From assembly GCF_006539725.1 (NCBI RefSeq), contig NZ_BJNO01000010.1, positions 1 through 64,000 of the forward strand: a stretch of DNA of 64,000 nucleotides, in the 5' to 3' direction. The notes under the pieces were generated by a model. The model saw nothing but the letters and a program-made list of their open reading frames with translations, was not told the DNA's origin and searched no databases. Made by a program: the position numbers and the translations under genes. How positions within the stretch are numbered: position 1 is the stretch's first letter; every line of letters starts with the position of its first letter. The DNA comes from Klebsiella terrigena (lineage in GTDB: Bacteria; Pseudomonadota; Gammaproteobacteria; Enterobacterales; Enterobacteriaceae). Of this stretch, positions 55,626 through 64,000 are shown in pieces.

Positions 55626-57668
55626 ATGACCAATCCATTACTGACGCCTTTTTCGTTGCCGCCTTTTTCTGCAATCAAGCCGGAGCATGTGGTGCCTGCG
55701 GTCACCAAAGCGCTGGACGATTGCCGGGCAGCGGTAGAGAGCGTCGTGGCGCAGGGCGCGCCCTATAGCTGGGAGACGCTGTGCCAGCCGCTGGCGGAAG
55801 TTGACGACGTGCTGGGGCGTATTTTTTCTCCCGTCAGCCATCTGAACTCGGTAAAAAATAGTCCGGAGCTGCGTGAAGCCTACGAACAAACCCTGCCGCT
55901 GCTGTCGGAATACAGCACCTGGGTGGGCCAGAACGAAGGCCTGTACCAGGCGTATCGCGACCTGCGCGACGGCGACCACTACGCCACCCTCAACACCGCC
56001 CAGAAAAAAGCGGTGGATAACGCGCTGCGTGATTTTGAACTCTCCGGTATTGGCCTGGCAAAAGAGCAGCAGAAGCGCTACGGCGAAATTGCCGCGCGCC
56101 TCTCCGAGCTGGGTAACCAGTACAGCAACAATGTGCTCGACGCCACCATGGGCTGGAGCAAGCTGGTCACCGATGAAGCCGAGCTCTCCGGGATGCCGGA
56201 GAGCGCGCTGGCCGCGGCTCAGGCCCAGGCGCAGGCTAAAGAGCAGGAAGGCTATCTGCTGACCCTCGATATCCCAAGCTACCTGCCGGTGATGACCTAC
56301 TGCGACAATCAGGCGCTGCGCGAAGAGCTCTATCGCGCCTACTCCACCCGCGCTTCTGACCAGGGACCGAACGCCGGCAAATGGGATAACAGCCCGGTGA
56401 TGGCGGAGATCCTCGCCCTGCGCCACGAGCTGGCGCAGCTGCTGGGCTTTGACAGCTACGCGTCAAAATCGCTGTCGACCAAAATGGCGGAAAACCCGCA
56501 GCAGGTGCTCGACTTCCTGACCGACTTGGCGAAGCGCGCCCGTCCGCAGGGGGAGAAAGAGCTGGCCCAGCTGCGCGCCTTCGCCAAAGCGGAGTTTGGC
56601 ATTGATGAGCTGCAGCCGTGGGATATCGCTTACTACAGCGAAAAACAGAAGCAGCATCTCTACAGCATCAGCGATGAGCAGCTGCGCCCCTATTTCCCGG
56701 AAAACAGAGCCGTTAACGGCCTGTTCGAAGTGGTTAAACGCATTTACGGCATCAGCGCCAAAGAGCGCACCGATGTTGACGTCTGGCACCCGGAAGTGCG
56801 CTTCTTCGAGCTGTATGACGAAAAAGGCGAACTGCGCGGCAGCTTCTATCTCGATCTCTATGCGCGCGAGCACAAGCGCGGCGGCGCGTGGATGGACGAC
56901 TGCGTCGGCCAGATGCGCAAGCTGGACGGTTCGCTGCAGAAACCGGTGGCCTACCTGACCTGCAACTTTAACCGTCCGGTTAGCGGCAAGCCGGCGCTGT
57001 TTACCCATGATGAAGTGATCACTCTGTTCCACGAATTTGGCCATGGCCTGCACCACATGCTGACCCGCATCGATACCCCGGGCGTGTCCGGCATCAGCGG
57101 CGTGCCGTGGGACGCGGTTGAGCTGCCGAGCCAGTTCATGGAGAACTGGTGCTGGGAGCCGGAGGCGCTGGCGTTTATCTCCGGCCACTACGAGACCGGC
57201 GAACCGCTGCCGCAGGCGCTGCTGGAAAAAATGCTCGCCGCGAAGAATTACCAGGCCGCGCTGTTTATTCTGCGCCAGCTGGAGTTCGGCCTGTTCGACT
57301 TCCGTCTGCATGCGGAGTATCAGCCGGAGCAAGGGGCGAAAATCCTCGAGACGCTGGCGGAGATCAAAAAGCAGGTCGCCGTGGTGCCTGGCCCGTCGTG
57401 GGGTCGCTTCCCGCACGCCTTCAGCCACATTTTTGCCGGCGGCTACGCGGCGGGCTACTACAGCTACCTGTGGGCCGACGTGCTGGCGGCGGATGCCTTC
57501 TCCCGCTTTGAGGAAGAGGGGATTTTCAACCGCGAAACCGGCCAGTCGTTCCTCGATAACATCCTGAGTCGCGGCGGTTCTGAAGAGCCGATGATCCTCT
57601 TCAAACGCTTCCGCGGCCGTGAGCCGCAGCTGGACGCGATGCTGGATCACTACGGGATTAAGGGCTAA
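55626..57668 (+). CDS. prlC: Oligopeptidase A
   Basis: Cytoplasmic zinc metallopeptidase of family M3 that degrades signal peptides and other short peptides. It has 680 residues, the E. coli length. The zinc site is HEFGH at residues 469-473, with the downstream Glu in ENWCWEPE as third ligand. The N-terminal MTNPLLTPFSLPPFSAIKPEHV is typical. It starts after a good sigma-32 promoter and is followed by an ERIC element and rsmJ. Confidence 0.97.
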   Translation: MTNPLLTPFSLPPFSAIKPEHVVPAVTKALDDCRAAVESVVAQGAPYSWETLCQPLAEVDDVLGRIFSPVSHLNSVKNSPELREAYEQTLPLLSEYSTWVGQNEGLYQAYRDLRDGDHYATLNTAQKKAVDNALRDFELSGIGLAKEQQKRYGEIAARLSELGNQYSNNVLDATMGWSKLVTDEAELSGMPESALAAAQAQAQAKEQEGYLLTLDIPSYLPVMTYCDNQALREELYRAYSTRASDQGPNAGKWDNSPVMAEILALRHELAQLLGFDSYASKSLSTKMAENPQQVLDFLTDLAKRARPQGEKELAQLRAFAKAEFGIDELQPWDIAYYSEKQKQHLYSISDEQLRPYFPENRAVNGLFEVVKRIYGISAKERTDVDVWHPEVRFFELYDEKGELRGSFYLDLYAREHKRGGAWMDDCVGQMRKLDGSLQKPVAYLTCNFNRPVSGKPALFTHDEVITLFHEFGHGLHHMLTRIDTPGVSGISGVPWDAVELPSQFMENWCWEPEALAFISGHYETGEPLPQALLEKMLAAKNYQAALFILRQLEFGLFDFRLHAEYQPEQGAKILETLAEIKKQVAVVPGPSWGRFPHAFSHIFAGGYAAGYYSYLWADVLAADAFSRFEEEGIFNRETGQSFLDNILSRGGSEEPMILFKRFRGREPQLDAMLDHYGIKG

Positions 57669-57796
57669 TTTACCCGCCATACTTCAGGCTGCCTCTGCGG
57701 CAACTGCACTCACTCACCCCGGGAACCTACGCTGCGTTCGTTGCCGGGGATTTGTTCCCTTGTTGTCCTGAGGCAACGCGAATTATTTAGGGTAAA
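57669..57796. repeat. Full-length ERIC/IRU element between prlC and rsmJ
   Basis: About 128 bases long, starting TTTACCCGCCATACTTCA and ending CGAATTATTTAGGGTA, with the internal CTCACCCC and GGGGATT blocks: the usual ERIC layout in reverse orientation. It begins directly after the prlC stop and ends seven bases before rsmJ. It is transcribed with the operon. Confidence 0.8.
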
Positions 57797-57802
57797 GCGG
57801 AA

Positions 57803-58555
57803 GTGAAAATCTGCTTAATTGATGAAACGGGCGCCGGAGACGGCGCCTTATCTGTTCTTGCCGCCCGCTGGGGGCTGGAGCATGACGAAGACAACCTGAT
57901 GGCGCTGGCGATGACGCCGGAGCATCTGGAATTACGTAAGCGCGACGAGCCGAAGCTTGGCGGTATCTTCGTTGATTTTGTCGGCGGGGCGATGGCCCAT
58001 CGGCGTAAGTTCGGCGGCGGACGCGGCGAGGCGGTGGCCAAAGCGGTGGGCGTCAAGGGCGACTATCTGCCGGAGGTGGTGGACGCCACGGCAGGGCTGG
58101 GGCGCGACGCGTTTGTGCTCGCCAGCGTAGGCTGCCGCGTGCGGATGCTGGAGCGTAACCCGGTGGTGGCGGCGCTGCTCGATGATGGCCTGGCCCGCGG
58201 CTATGCCGACCCGGAAATTGGCCCGTGGCTGCAGCAGCGTCTGCAGCTTATTCACGCCTCGAGCCTGACGGCGCTGAGCGATATTGCCCCGCGACCGCAG
58301 GTGGTCTATCTCGACCCAATGTTCCCGCACAAGCAGAAAAGCGCGCTGGTGAAAAAAGAGATGCGCGTCTTTCAGTCGCTGGTGGGGCCGGATTTAGACG
58401 CCGACGGCCTGCTGGAGCCGGCGCGCCTGCTGGCGACTAAACGGGTGGTGGTCAAACGGCCTGACTACGCGCCGCCGCTGGCGGATGTCGCCACGCCGAA
58501 CGCGGTGGTCACCAAGGGCCATCGGTTTGATATTTACGCCGGCACGGCGGAATAA
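57803..58555 (+). CDS. rsmJ: 16S rRNA m2G1516 methyltransferase RsmJ
   Basis: SAM-dependent methyltransferase acting on G1516 of 16S rRNA, 250 residues (E. coli YhiQ length). Motifs: [19 protein letters not shown] (SAM loop, about 93-111) and the catalytic YLDPMFPHK (about 171-179). The start is GTG at 57803. The best ribosome-binding site, AGGG (57789-57792), lies inside the end of the ERIC element. Second gene of the prlC operon. Confidence 0.95.
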   Translation: MKICLIDETGAGDGALSVLAARWGLEHDEDNLMALAMTPEHLELRKRDEPKLGGIFVDFVGGAMAHRRKFGGGRGEAVAKAVGVKGDYLPEVVDATAGLGRDAFVLASVGCRVRMLERNPVVAALLDDGLARGYADPEIGPWLQQRLQLIHASSLTALSDIAPRPQVVYLDPMFPHKQKSALVKKEMRVFQSLVGPDLDADGLLEPARLLATKRVVVKRPDYAPPLADVATPNAVVTKGHRFDIYAGTAE

Positions 58556-58584
58556 CCCCTTCTCGCGGAATTTCCCGCACGGTA

Positions 58585-58637
58585 GCGCAACGCGCCTTAT
58601 CCGGCTACGTAGCCTGTAGCCCGGATAAGCATCGCGC
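58585..58637. repeat. REP/BIME-like element after rsmJ
   Basis: CTTATCCGG (58596-58604) and CCGGATAAG (58621-58629) form a 9-bp inverted repeat, with CGCG on both outer sides and an inner palindrome GGCTACGTAGCC (58603-58614). This is the enterobacterial REP motif pattern. It lies between convergent rsmJ and dtpB and may end or protect the rsmJ mRNA. Confidence 0.7.
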
Positions 58638-58812
58638 GGCCCAGGCGCCGGAATCCAGACAGGTGACGTAGTTTTCCTGACGATAGGGCAGCGGCGCCAC
58701 TTCCAGCAGGCTGGCCGCCGCGTTGTTGCCGGTAAATTTGCCCAGCAGCGCATGGCAGAGGCGCTCGGGCAGCTTGACGCCCGTAAGGGTTAACCTCGGC
58801 CAGCTGCCTGAG
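58637..58812 (-). pseudogene. Degraded minus-strand coding remnant between rsmJ and dtpB
   Basis: On the minus strand one frame reads protein-like for about 50 residues (LPERLCHALLGKFTGNNAAA, LLEVAPLPYRQENYVTCLDS, GAWAA) and then runs into the REP element. It has no start codon and overlaps the dtpB stop at its 5' side. It resembles the C-terminal part of some enzyme; an FAD/NAD(P)-dependent oxidoreductase is a weak guess. Probably a fragment left by deletion. Confidence 0.4.
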
Positions 58813-58818
58813 CCGACG

Positions 58819-60291
58819 CTATTTGCCGTCGGCGGGGGTATTAATCATGCGGTTGAGCCACGGCACCAGAATCGCCATCACGATCGTCACCGCCAGGGTC
58901 ACCAGGCCAATCTTGCCGAACACGTCTGTGTAGATAGGCAGGGTCTGCAGCGGGTCGGTGATATTTTCCGGCACCGCGGTGAAGGTCGCCACGTATCCCC
59001 CCATCAGGAAGGCTGCCGCCTGCGTCAGGAACCACATCCCGAGGATAAAGCCCATCAGCTGCTGGGGAACCAGCGCGGCGACCATCGCCAGGCCGAGTGC
59101 GCTAATCAGCAGCTCGCCAAGGCTCTGGAACAGATAGACCAGCACGATAAACCACGGCGAGGTGAGCCCCTGGGCATCGGCAAACCAGATACCGGCGGCG
59201 GCGGCGGTCAGGAAGCCCAGCGAACATAAAAACATCCCAAGGGTAAACTTCATCGGCATGGTCAGGTCCCGACCTTTGTTGCCGAGGCGGGTGTAGATTG
59301 CCGCCAGTATCGGGCTGGCGACCACGACCCAGAACGGATTCAGCGCCTGGAAGCTGACCGGGTTAATGGTGATGCCAAGGATCTGGTGGTGCACGTTGTT
59401 GATGGCAAAAAAGTTGAGCGACGTGGGCATTTGCGCGTACAGGATGTAGAACAGCACCGCTTCCAGCATCAGGATAAAGGCGACAAACATCTTGTTGCGG
59501 CCGGTTTTATCCAGCTTAAAGGCCTCGCGAAAGAAGAAAATAATCACCACGATAGAGAGGACGATCAGCACCAGGTTGGCGATTTTTACGTTATGCATGA
59601 GCCAGGCGCAGAGGAAAATCATCGCTACCGTACCGACCAGCACGTACAGCAGGTTGCGCAGCACCAGCGGCCGATGGTCAGGCTCCGAACCGATATCTTT
59701 GACCATCCCACGGCAGGCGAAGTAGACCAGCAGAGCGATAATCAGCCCCGCCCCGCACAGGTTGTAGGTGACGGCGTAGCCGAACTTCTCGGCAATCACC
59801 GGCGCCAGCGATAGTGACAGCAGGGAGCCGATGTTAATCGACATGTAAAACAGGGTGAATGCCCCGTCGAGGCGGGCGTCCTCCGGAGGATAGCACTTTG
59901 ACAGCAGGCTGGCGGGGTTGGCCTTAAACAGTCCGTTCCCGACGGCGATGGTACCCAGAGCGATAAAAATAAGATCGGGTTTCAGGAGCGACAGCCCGGT
60001 CATGAAATAGCCGAGCGCCAGCACAATCGCCCCCAGCACCAGCGTTCGTTTGGTGCCCAGCAGGTGGTCGCCGACGTAGCCGCCGATGGAGATCAGGCCG
60101 TAGACCAGCGCCGCAAATGCGCCGAAGGTAATAAACGCCTGTTCCTGAGAGAAGCCGAGCTGTTTAACAAAGAAAACCGCCAGGATGCCCTGGACGCCGT
60201 AATAGCCAAATCGCTCCCATAACTCTACAAAAAAGATCATGAAGAACGGCCGCGGTTGCTGCAGCAGGCCCGTAGGTGCAGTTGTTTTCAT
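58819..60291 (-). CDS. dtpB: Dipeptide/tripeptide:proton symporter DtpB
   Basis: Inner-membrane transporter of the POT/PTR family, 490 residues (E. coli YhiP 489), with about fourteen helices. The family motif ExxERFxYY is seen as [10 protein letters not shown] near residues 24-33, followed by [17 protein letters not shown]; a second POT motif ([13 protein letters not shown]) is near residues 146-158. It imports small peptides with protons and complements the Dpp system elsewhere in the window. Confidence 0.95.
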   Translation of the reverse strand: MKTTAPTGLLQQPRPFFMIFFVELWERFGYYGVQGILAVFFVKQLGFSQEQAFITFGAFAALVYGLISIGGYVGDHLLGTKRTLVLGAIVLALGYFMTGLSLLKPDLIFIALGTIAVGNGLFKANPASLLSKCYPPEDARLDGAFTLFYMSINIGSLLSLSLAPVIAEKFGYAVTYNLCGAGLIIALLVYFACRGMVKDIGSEPDHRPLVLRNLLYVLVGTVAMIFLCAWLMHNVKIANLVLIVLSIVVIIFFFREAFKLDKTGRNKMFVAFILMLEAVLFYILYAQMPTSLNFFAINNVHHQILGITINPVSFQALNPFWVVVASPILAAIYTRLGNKGRDLTMPMKFTLGMFLCSLGFLTAAAAGIWFADAQGLTSPWFIVLVYLFQSLGELLISALGLAMVAALVPQQLMGFILGMWFLTQAAAFLMGGYVATFTAVPENITDPLQTLPIYTDVFGKIGLVTLAVTIVMAILVPWLNRMINTPADGK

Positions 60292-60612
60292 ATTCCTTCG
60301 CCTTTTAGTGCTATCCCAAAAAAGTATGAACGCGTATGCCAGAACGCGCTGAAAAAGTATGATGGCGCGCTATACTGCGGCCATTGGCTTAATGATTAGA
60401 TTATTATATAGATGTTTTTTCTTATAATTGGTCGATCACACTAACTGATATTAAATGTGTGGGTTGATATCCTGCTTATGTCTCTCGGCGGGCGATAACG
60501 GTTCGTTTGGGATAGTCGGGATAATAGCGGGCGGGCGATGGCGGCGCGGACGGGAAAAGAAACGCCCGCATAAGCGGGCGCAGACAGGCTGATGCTGAGA
60601 AAGGCGAAAGCG
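60292..60612. other. Intergenic region between dtpB and uspA
   Basis: It contains two exact copies of AAAAAGTATGA (60319-60329 and 60352-60362), 33 bases apart, upstream of dtpB, and the uspA terminator (next entry). AT-rich DNA at 60390-60460 should hold the dtpB promoter. No open frame is convincing. Confidence 0.5.
60555..60580 (-). terminator. Rho-independent terminator of uspA
   Basis: On the minus strand CGCCCGC (60580-60574) and GCGGGCG (60569-60563) form a 7-bp GC stem with a 4-base loop, followed by TTTCTTTT. It lies 33 bases after the uspA stop. Confidence 0.85.
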
Positions 60613-61050
60613 TTATTCGTCTTCTTCGTCGCGCAGCGGGACAATCAGCATATCGACATGTACGGTGTTGATCAGCTGGCGTGCGGAGGACATCAGCTTG
60701 CTCCAGAAGTCCTGATGGTGGCCGCAGACGACCAGGTCCATATCGTATTTTTTAATGGCATCAACCAGCACCTGGCCGAGATCGCCGCTGCCGCTCAGGG
60801 TTTCCGTAATCGGATAGCCCGCGTTGCCGGAGAGTTCGCTCAGCGCGTGGTGGGTCTCTTCAGAAATGCGTTTCTGCATGTCGCCCAGATTGACGTCGAT
60901 AAGACCGGTGTAGAGGTCGGAGTAATTCACATCGACGTGGATCAGGGAAACCTTGGCATTGTAGGGACGTGCCATAGAAACGGCTTTCTCTACCAGCACT
61001 TTGCTTTCCGGGGAGAGGTCTACTGCAATAAGAATATGTTTGTAAGCCAT
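60613..61050 (-). CDS. uspA: Universal stress protein A
   Basis: A 145-residue cytoplasmic protein, near-identical to E. coli UspA, which rises strongly on growth arrest and many stresses. The start [23 protein letters not shown] is typical; unlike ATP-binding Usp proteins it lacks the clear G-x2-G-x9-G-S/T loop ([13 protein letters not shown] at that position). Divergent from uspB, with a 377-base region between. Confidence 0.97.
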   Translation of the reverse strand: MAYKHILIAVDLSPESKVLVEKAVSMARPYNAKVSLIHVDVNYSDLYTGLIDVNLGDMQKRISEETHHALSELSGNAGYPITETLSGSGDLGQVLVDAIKKYDMDLVVCGHHQDFWSKLMSSARQLINTVHVDMLIVPLRDEEDE

Positions 61051-61427
61051 AGTGTTACTCCTTCCATAAGTTGTCGATGACCGTTGGACCAGACAGCTAG
61101 CGCTGCCGCTTCGCCCGCGTCCTGCGTGCTAATTCGCGGGGGTTCAGTCCGTTAAGGACTTAATTGTAGAAGATATTTCTACCTTATAGCGCCCCTCGCG
61201 CGCCGTCAATGCGCCTGGTTCACCAAATAGTTAAACAAATATATCCTTCTTATGTATTGATAACGATTAACCTTGTGGTAAAAAAATTAACGGATCTCCT
61301 ACACTATTTAATGAGCCGATCGAATAAATAAACGTGATTGGTATCGCACTCTTCTATTGTATGGGTCGGGTATTGGGGAGCGCTAGCCCCGGAGACGTCT
61401 CCGAGGGTGGGTCGCCGGGGAGGAAGT
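61051..61427. promoter_or_regulatory. Divergent uspA-uspB control region
   Basis: It holds CTACACT (61299-61305), a sigma-S-like -10 for uspB, giving a leader of about 115 bases. The leader has a perfect 14-base palindrome CGGAGACGTCTCCG (61390-61403) before the strong ribosome-binding site GGGGAGGAAG (61417-61426). On the uspA side there is a small AGTCC/GGACT hairpin (61146-61160). uspB is sigma-S dependent in E. coli; the exact sites here are inferred. Confidence 0.45.
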
Positions 61428-61763
61428 ATGATCAGCACGATTGCGCTGTTTTGGGCCCTGTGTATCGTTTGTGTGGTGAATATGGCACGCTACTTCTCAT
61501 CATTGCGTGCGTTATTGGTAGTGCTACGTGGTTGCGATCCCTTGCTGTATCAATATGTTGATGGCGGGGGTTTTTTTACCTCTCACGGCCAGCCGGGTAA
61601 ACAGATGAGGCTGGTCTGGTATATCTACGGCCAGCGCTACCGCGATCATCATGACGACGAGTTTATTCGCCGCTGTGAACGGGTGCGGCGACAGTTTATT
61701 TTGACCAGCGCGCTGTGCGGCCTCGTGGTGGTGAGTATGGTTGCGCTACTTATCTGGCACTAG
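61428..61763 (+). CDS. uspB: Universal stress protein B
   Basis: A 111-residue inner-membrane protein with a hydrophobic segment at each end (about 3-25 and 89-109), nearly identical to E. coli UspB. It is induced in stationary phase and affects ethanol resistance. The ATG at 61428 is set by GGGGAGGAAG just upstream and by the conserved MIST start. Convergent with pitA. Confidence 0.95.
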   Translation: MISTIALFWALCIVCVVNMARYFSSLRALLVVLRGCDPLLYQYVDGGGFFTSHGQPGKQMRLVWYIYGQRYRDHHDDEFIRRCERVRRQFILTSALCGLVVVSMVALLIWH

Positions 61764-61765
61764 CG

Positions 61766-61797
61766 CAAAAAAAAACGGGCCAGTTTCCTGACCCGTT
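61766..61797 (-). terminator. Rho-independent terminator of pitA (shared with uspB)
   Basis: AACGGG (61774-61779) pairs with CCCGTT (61792-61797), and CAG/CTG extends it past a mismatch. On the minus strand the stem is followed by a T9 run, so it is a strong pitA terminator 20 bases after the stop. Confidence 0.85.
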
Positions 61798-61817
61798 ATA
61801 TCGCTGCCGTTAGCTTC

Positions 61818-63314
61818 TTAGATAAGCTTCAGCGCTATCCAGTACAGCCCGCCTGACAGCAGAATCGCCGCCGGGAGGGTGAGAACCCACGCCATCAGAA
61901 TACTGGTGACGGTTTTTCTCTGCAGTCCGCCGCCGTCAACGAGCATCGTCCCTGCAACCGAGGAGGAGAGCACGTGGGTGGTGGAAACCGGCATCCCGGT
62001 GTAGCTCGCCAGACCAATCGATACGGCTGCGGTCATCTGGGCCGACATACCCTGTGCGTAGGTCATGCCTTTCTTACCGATTTTCTCGCCGATAGTGGTC
62101 GCCACGCGGCGCCAGCCGATCATGGTGCCGATACCTAACGCCAGAGCAACCGCCATAATGATCCAGATTGGCGCGTACTCGATGGTGCTCAGCATATCGG
62201 TTTTAAGCTTCTTCAGCAGACGCTTATCATCGCCATTCACTTCCGGCAGCTTCGCGACTTTGTCGGTGGTGTCGGAAATACACAGCATAATGCGGCGCAG
62301 CTGGCTGCGCTGATCGAGAGTGAGCGTGTCGTAGCTTTCGATTCCGGTGAGCATCGTTTTCACGCGGCTAAGCGCGTTGACGGTGTTCGCCGGATGGCAG
62401 TGGAACTCGCCCGCGGCGACCGCGCCGGCTTCCGGAGACGGAATCAGCTGGTCAACGCCGGTCGCTTTCTTCAGCAGCTCAGGACGCTGTTCGAAGAAGG
62501 TTTCCACGTTATTGACCGCATCGCGGGTACGGGTGATTTCGTAGCCGGAAGCGTTCATGTTAACCACGAAACCTGCCGGCGCTACGCCGATAAGCACCAG
62601 CATCACCAGGCCAATGCCCTTCTGACCGTCGTTCGCGCCGTGCGAGAATGACACGCCTATTGCTGACAGAATCAGCGCAATACGGGTCCAGAATGGCGGT
62701 TTTTTCTTCCCGTCTTTCTTTTCACGTTCAGCAGGCGTCAGGTGGATACGAGCGCGTTTCTTGGTATTGCTCCAGTAGCGGCGCAGAATGAAAATCAGGC
62801 CGCCAGCCACCACCAGGCCCACGATAGGCGAGACGATCAGCGAGGCGAAAATACCGATGACTTTCGGGATATTCAGCGCGTCAACCACCGAGGTGCCGGT
62901 CATCAATGCATTGGTTAAACCAATCCCGATGATGGCGCCGATCAGCGTATGCGAACTGGAGGCCGGAAGACCAAAGTACCAGGTTCCGAGGTTCCAGATA
63001 ATAGCCGCCAGCAGCATGGAAAACACCATAGCGAGGCCATGTGCAGAACCCATGTTAAGCAGCAGGTCGGTCGGCAACATATGCACAATGGCATAAGCTA
63101 CGCTAAGACCACCTAACAGAACGCCGAAAAAGTTGAAGAGAGCCGCCATCGCCACAGCAAGCTGCGACCGCATTGCGCGTGTGTAGATCACAGTTGCAAC
63201 AGCGTTTGCGGTATCATGAAAACCGTTAATCGCTTCGTAAAACAGCACGAAAGCTAAAGCAAGCAATAGTAATAGCCCGGTATGTAAATCCAGACCGGCA
63301 AATAAATGTAGCAT
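61818..63314 (-). CDS. pitA: Low-affinity inorganic phosphate (metal-phosphate) symporter PitA
   Basis: Inner-membrane transporter of the PiT family that takes up metal-phosphate complexes with protons. It has 498 residues (E. coli 499). The duplicated family signatures are [18 protein letters not shown] (about 31-48) and [13 protein letters not shown] (about 223-235), separated by a large hydrophilic loop in the second half. It ends the conserved uspA-uspB-pitA-yhiN block. Confidence 0.96.
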   Translation of the reverse strand: MLHLFAGLDLHTGLLLLLALAFVLFYEAINGFHDTANAVATVIYTRAMRSQLAVAMAALFNFFGVLLGGLSVAYAIVHMLPTDLLLNMGSAHGLAMVFSMLLAAIIWNLGTWYFGLPASSSHTLIGAIIGIGLTNALMTGTSVVDALNIPKVIGIFASLIVSPIVGLVVAGGLIFILRRYWSNTKKRARIHLTPAEREKKDGKKKPPFWTRIALILSAIGVSFSHGANDGQKGIGLVMLVLIGVAPAGFVVNMNASGYEITRTRDAVNNVETFFEQRPELLKKATGVDQLIPSPEAGAVAAGEFHCHPANTVNALSRVKTMLTGIESYDTLTLDQRSQLRRIMLCISDTTDKVAKLPEVNGDDKRLLKKLKTDMLSTIEYAPIWIIMAVALALGIGTMIGWRRVATTIGEKIGKKGMTYAQGMSAQMTAAVSIGLASYTGMPVSTTHVLSSSVAGTMLVDGGGLQRKTVTSILMAWVLTLPAAILLSGGLYWIALKLI

Positions 63315-63544
63315 AGGACGTTACGCCATTTTGAGGACATGAACGCGGCGCATTATCAGTGACTTTAGCGGCGCGGGCAAAGTGAAATATAGACTTTTTT
63401 TGATTTCCTTGCTCTTCAGGTACGATGCGCTTGGGAGTAATCCTATATATTTCAATGATGTAAATAAATACTTAATTTTTCGCGCTGGTGCGACCAGCGT
63501 GAAATATTTACAATTCCCGACAATCGGGACATGAGGAAAGCAGT
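63315..63544. promoter_or_regulatory. Divergent pitA-yhiN promoter region
   Basis: AT-rich, 230 bases. It contains a 7-bp inverted repeat CGCTGGT (63483-63489) and ACCAGCG (63493-63499) with a 3-base centre, and the yhiN ribosome-binding site AGGAAAG (63534-63540). No promoter could be assigned with confidence. Confidence 0.4.
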
Positions 63545-64000
63545 GTGGAAAGGTTTGATGCCATTGTAATTGGCGCCGGAGCGGCGGGAATGTTTTGTGC
63601 AGCACAGGCGGGCCAGGCGGGGCTGCGCGTGCTGCTGCTGGATAATGGCAAAAAGCCGGGCCGTAAAATCCTGATGTCCGGCGGCGGGCGCTGCAATTTT
63701 ACCAATATGTATATCGAGCCGGCGGCCTATCTCAGCCAGAACCCGCATTTTTGCAAGTCGGCGCTGGCGCGCTACACCCAGTGGGATTTTATCGAGCTGG
63801 TGGGTAAACACGGCATCGCCTGGCATGAGAAGACGCTCGGCCAGCTGTTCTGCGACGACTCTGCCGAACAGGTGGTCAACCTGCTGCTGGCCGAATGTGA
63901 AAAGGGCGGCGTGCAGCTCCGCCTGCGCACGGAGATCCTGAGCGTCGAGCGCGACGACGCGGGCTTCACCCTGCAGCTTAACGGCGAAACGGTGGCGGCG
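63545..64000 (+). CDS. yhiN: FAD-binding HI0933-family protein YhiN (5' part; runs off the window)
   Basis: Partial gene: 152 codons to the window edge, of an expected 400 or so. The start is GTG with AGGA seven bases upstream. The N-terminus has the FAD-binding VIGAGAAGMFCA, then the family motif GKKPGRKILMSGGGRCNFTN, which marks the HI0933/YhiN flavoproteins. Function unknown in E. coli. Confidence 0.93.
   Translation, partial: MERFDAIVIGAGAAGMFCAAQAGQAGLRVLLLDNGKKPGRKILMSGGGRCNFTNMYIEPAAYLSQNPHFCKSALARYTQWDFIELVGKHGIAWHEKTLGQLFCDDSAEQVVNLLLAECEKGGVQLRLRTEILSVERDDAGFTLQLNGETVAA

Overview
The window is an enterobacterial chromosome segment. Gene order and protein sequences match the E. coli K-12 dpp to yhiN interval, read in reverse. 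The two cellulose loci, a BcsD protein, and a class A acid phosphatase point to the Klebsiella/Raoultella/Enterobacter group. This is inferred from remembered family sequences; no database search was made. No phage, insertion sequence, tRNA, rRNA or CRISPR array was found.

Layout: (1) 1-798, AT-rich upstream DNA and the dppA leader. (2) 799-6448, dppABCDF dipeptide/haem importer. (3) 6934-18374, a first cellulose operon bcsO-bcsQ-bcsA-bcsB-bcsC-bcsD-bcsZ, ended by a strong terminator. (4) 18413-21851, bcsE-bcsF-bcsG on the minus strand. (5) 22008-32500, a second, E. coli-type operon bcsR-bcsQ-bcsA-bcsB-bcsZ-bcsC. (6) 32786-46375, pdeK, dctA, yhjJ, kdgK, yhjG, yhjE, yhjD, yhjC, a short-chain dehydrogenase and an acetyltransferase; pdeH, which lies between kdgK and yhjG in E. 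coli, is absent. (7) 46445-51691, treF, an iron-type alcohol dehydrogenase, a glutathione S-transferase and a beta-lactamase-fold lipoprotein. (8) 51709-64000, gor, rlmJ, an acid phosphatase, prlC, rsmJ, dtpB, uspA, uspB, pitA and the start of yhiN.

The cellulose block makes up about 40% of the window. It encodes two complete BcsA-BcsB synthases, each with its own outer-membrane BcsC, GH8 cellulase BcsZ and ATPase BcsQ. The first has the BcsD/BcsO accessory pair. The second has BcsR plus the divergent BcsE (c-di-GMP sensor), BcsF and BcsG (phosphoethanolamine transferase). Both BcsA proteins keep PilZ motifs and BcsE keeps two RxxD motifs, so c-di-GMP should control both. The neighbouring EAL protein PdeK may feed into this.

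Points worth a second look: a C9 tract inside the second bcsC; a promoter-like and terminator-like pair between dctA and yhjJ that could bound a short RNA; two minus-strand coding remnants (near 50.4 kb and 58.7 kb); three ERIC-family footprints, one of which seems to supply the rsmJ ribosome-binding site; and inverted repeats in both cellulose control regions.
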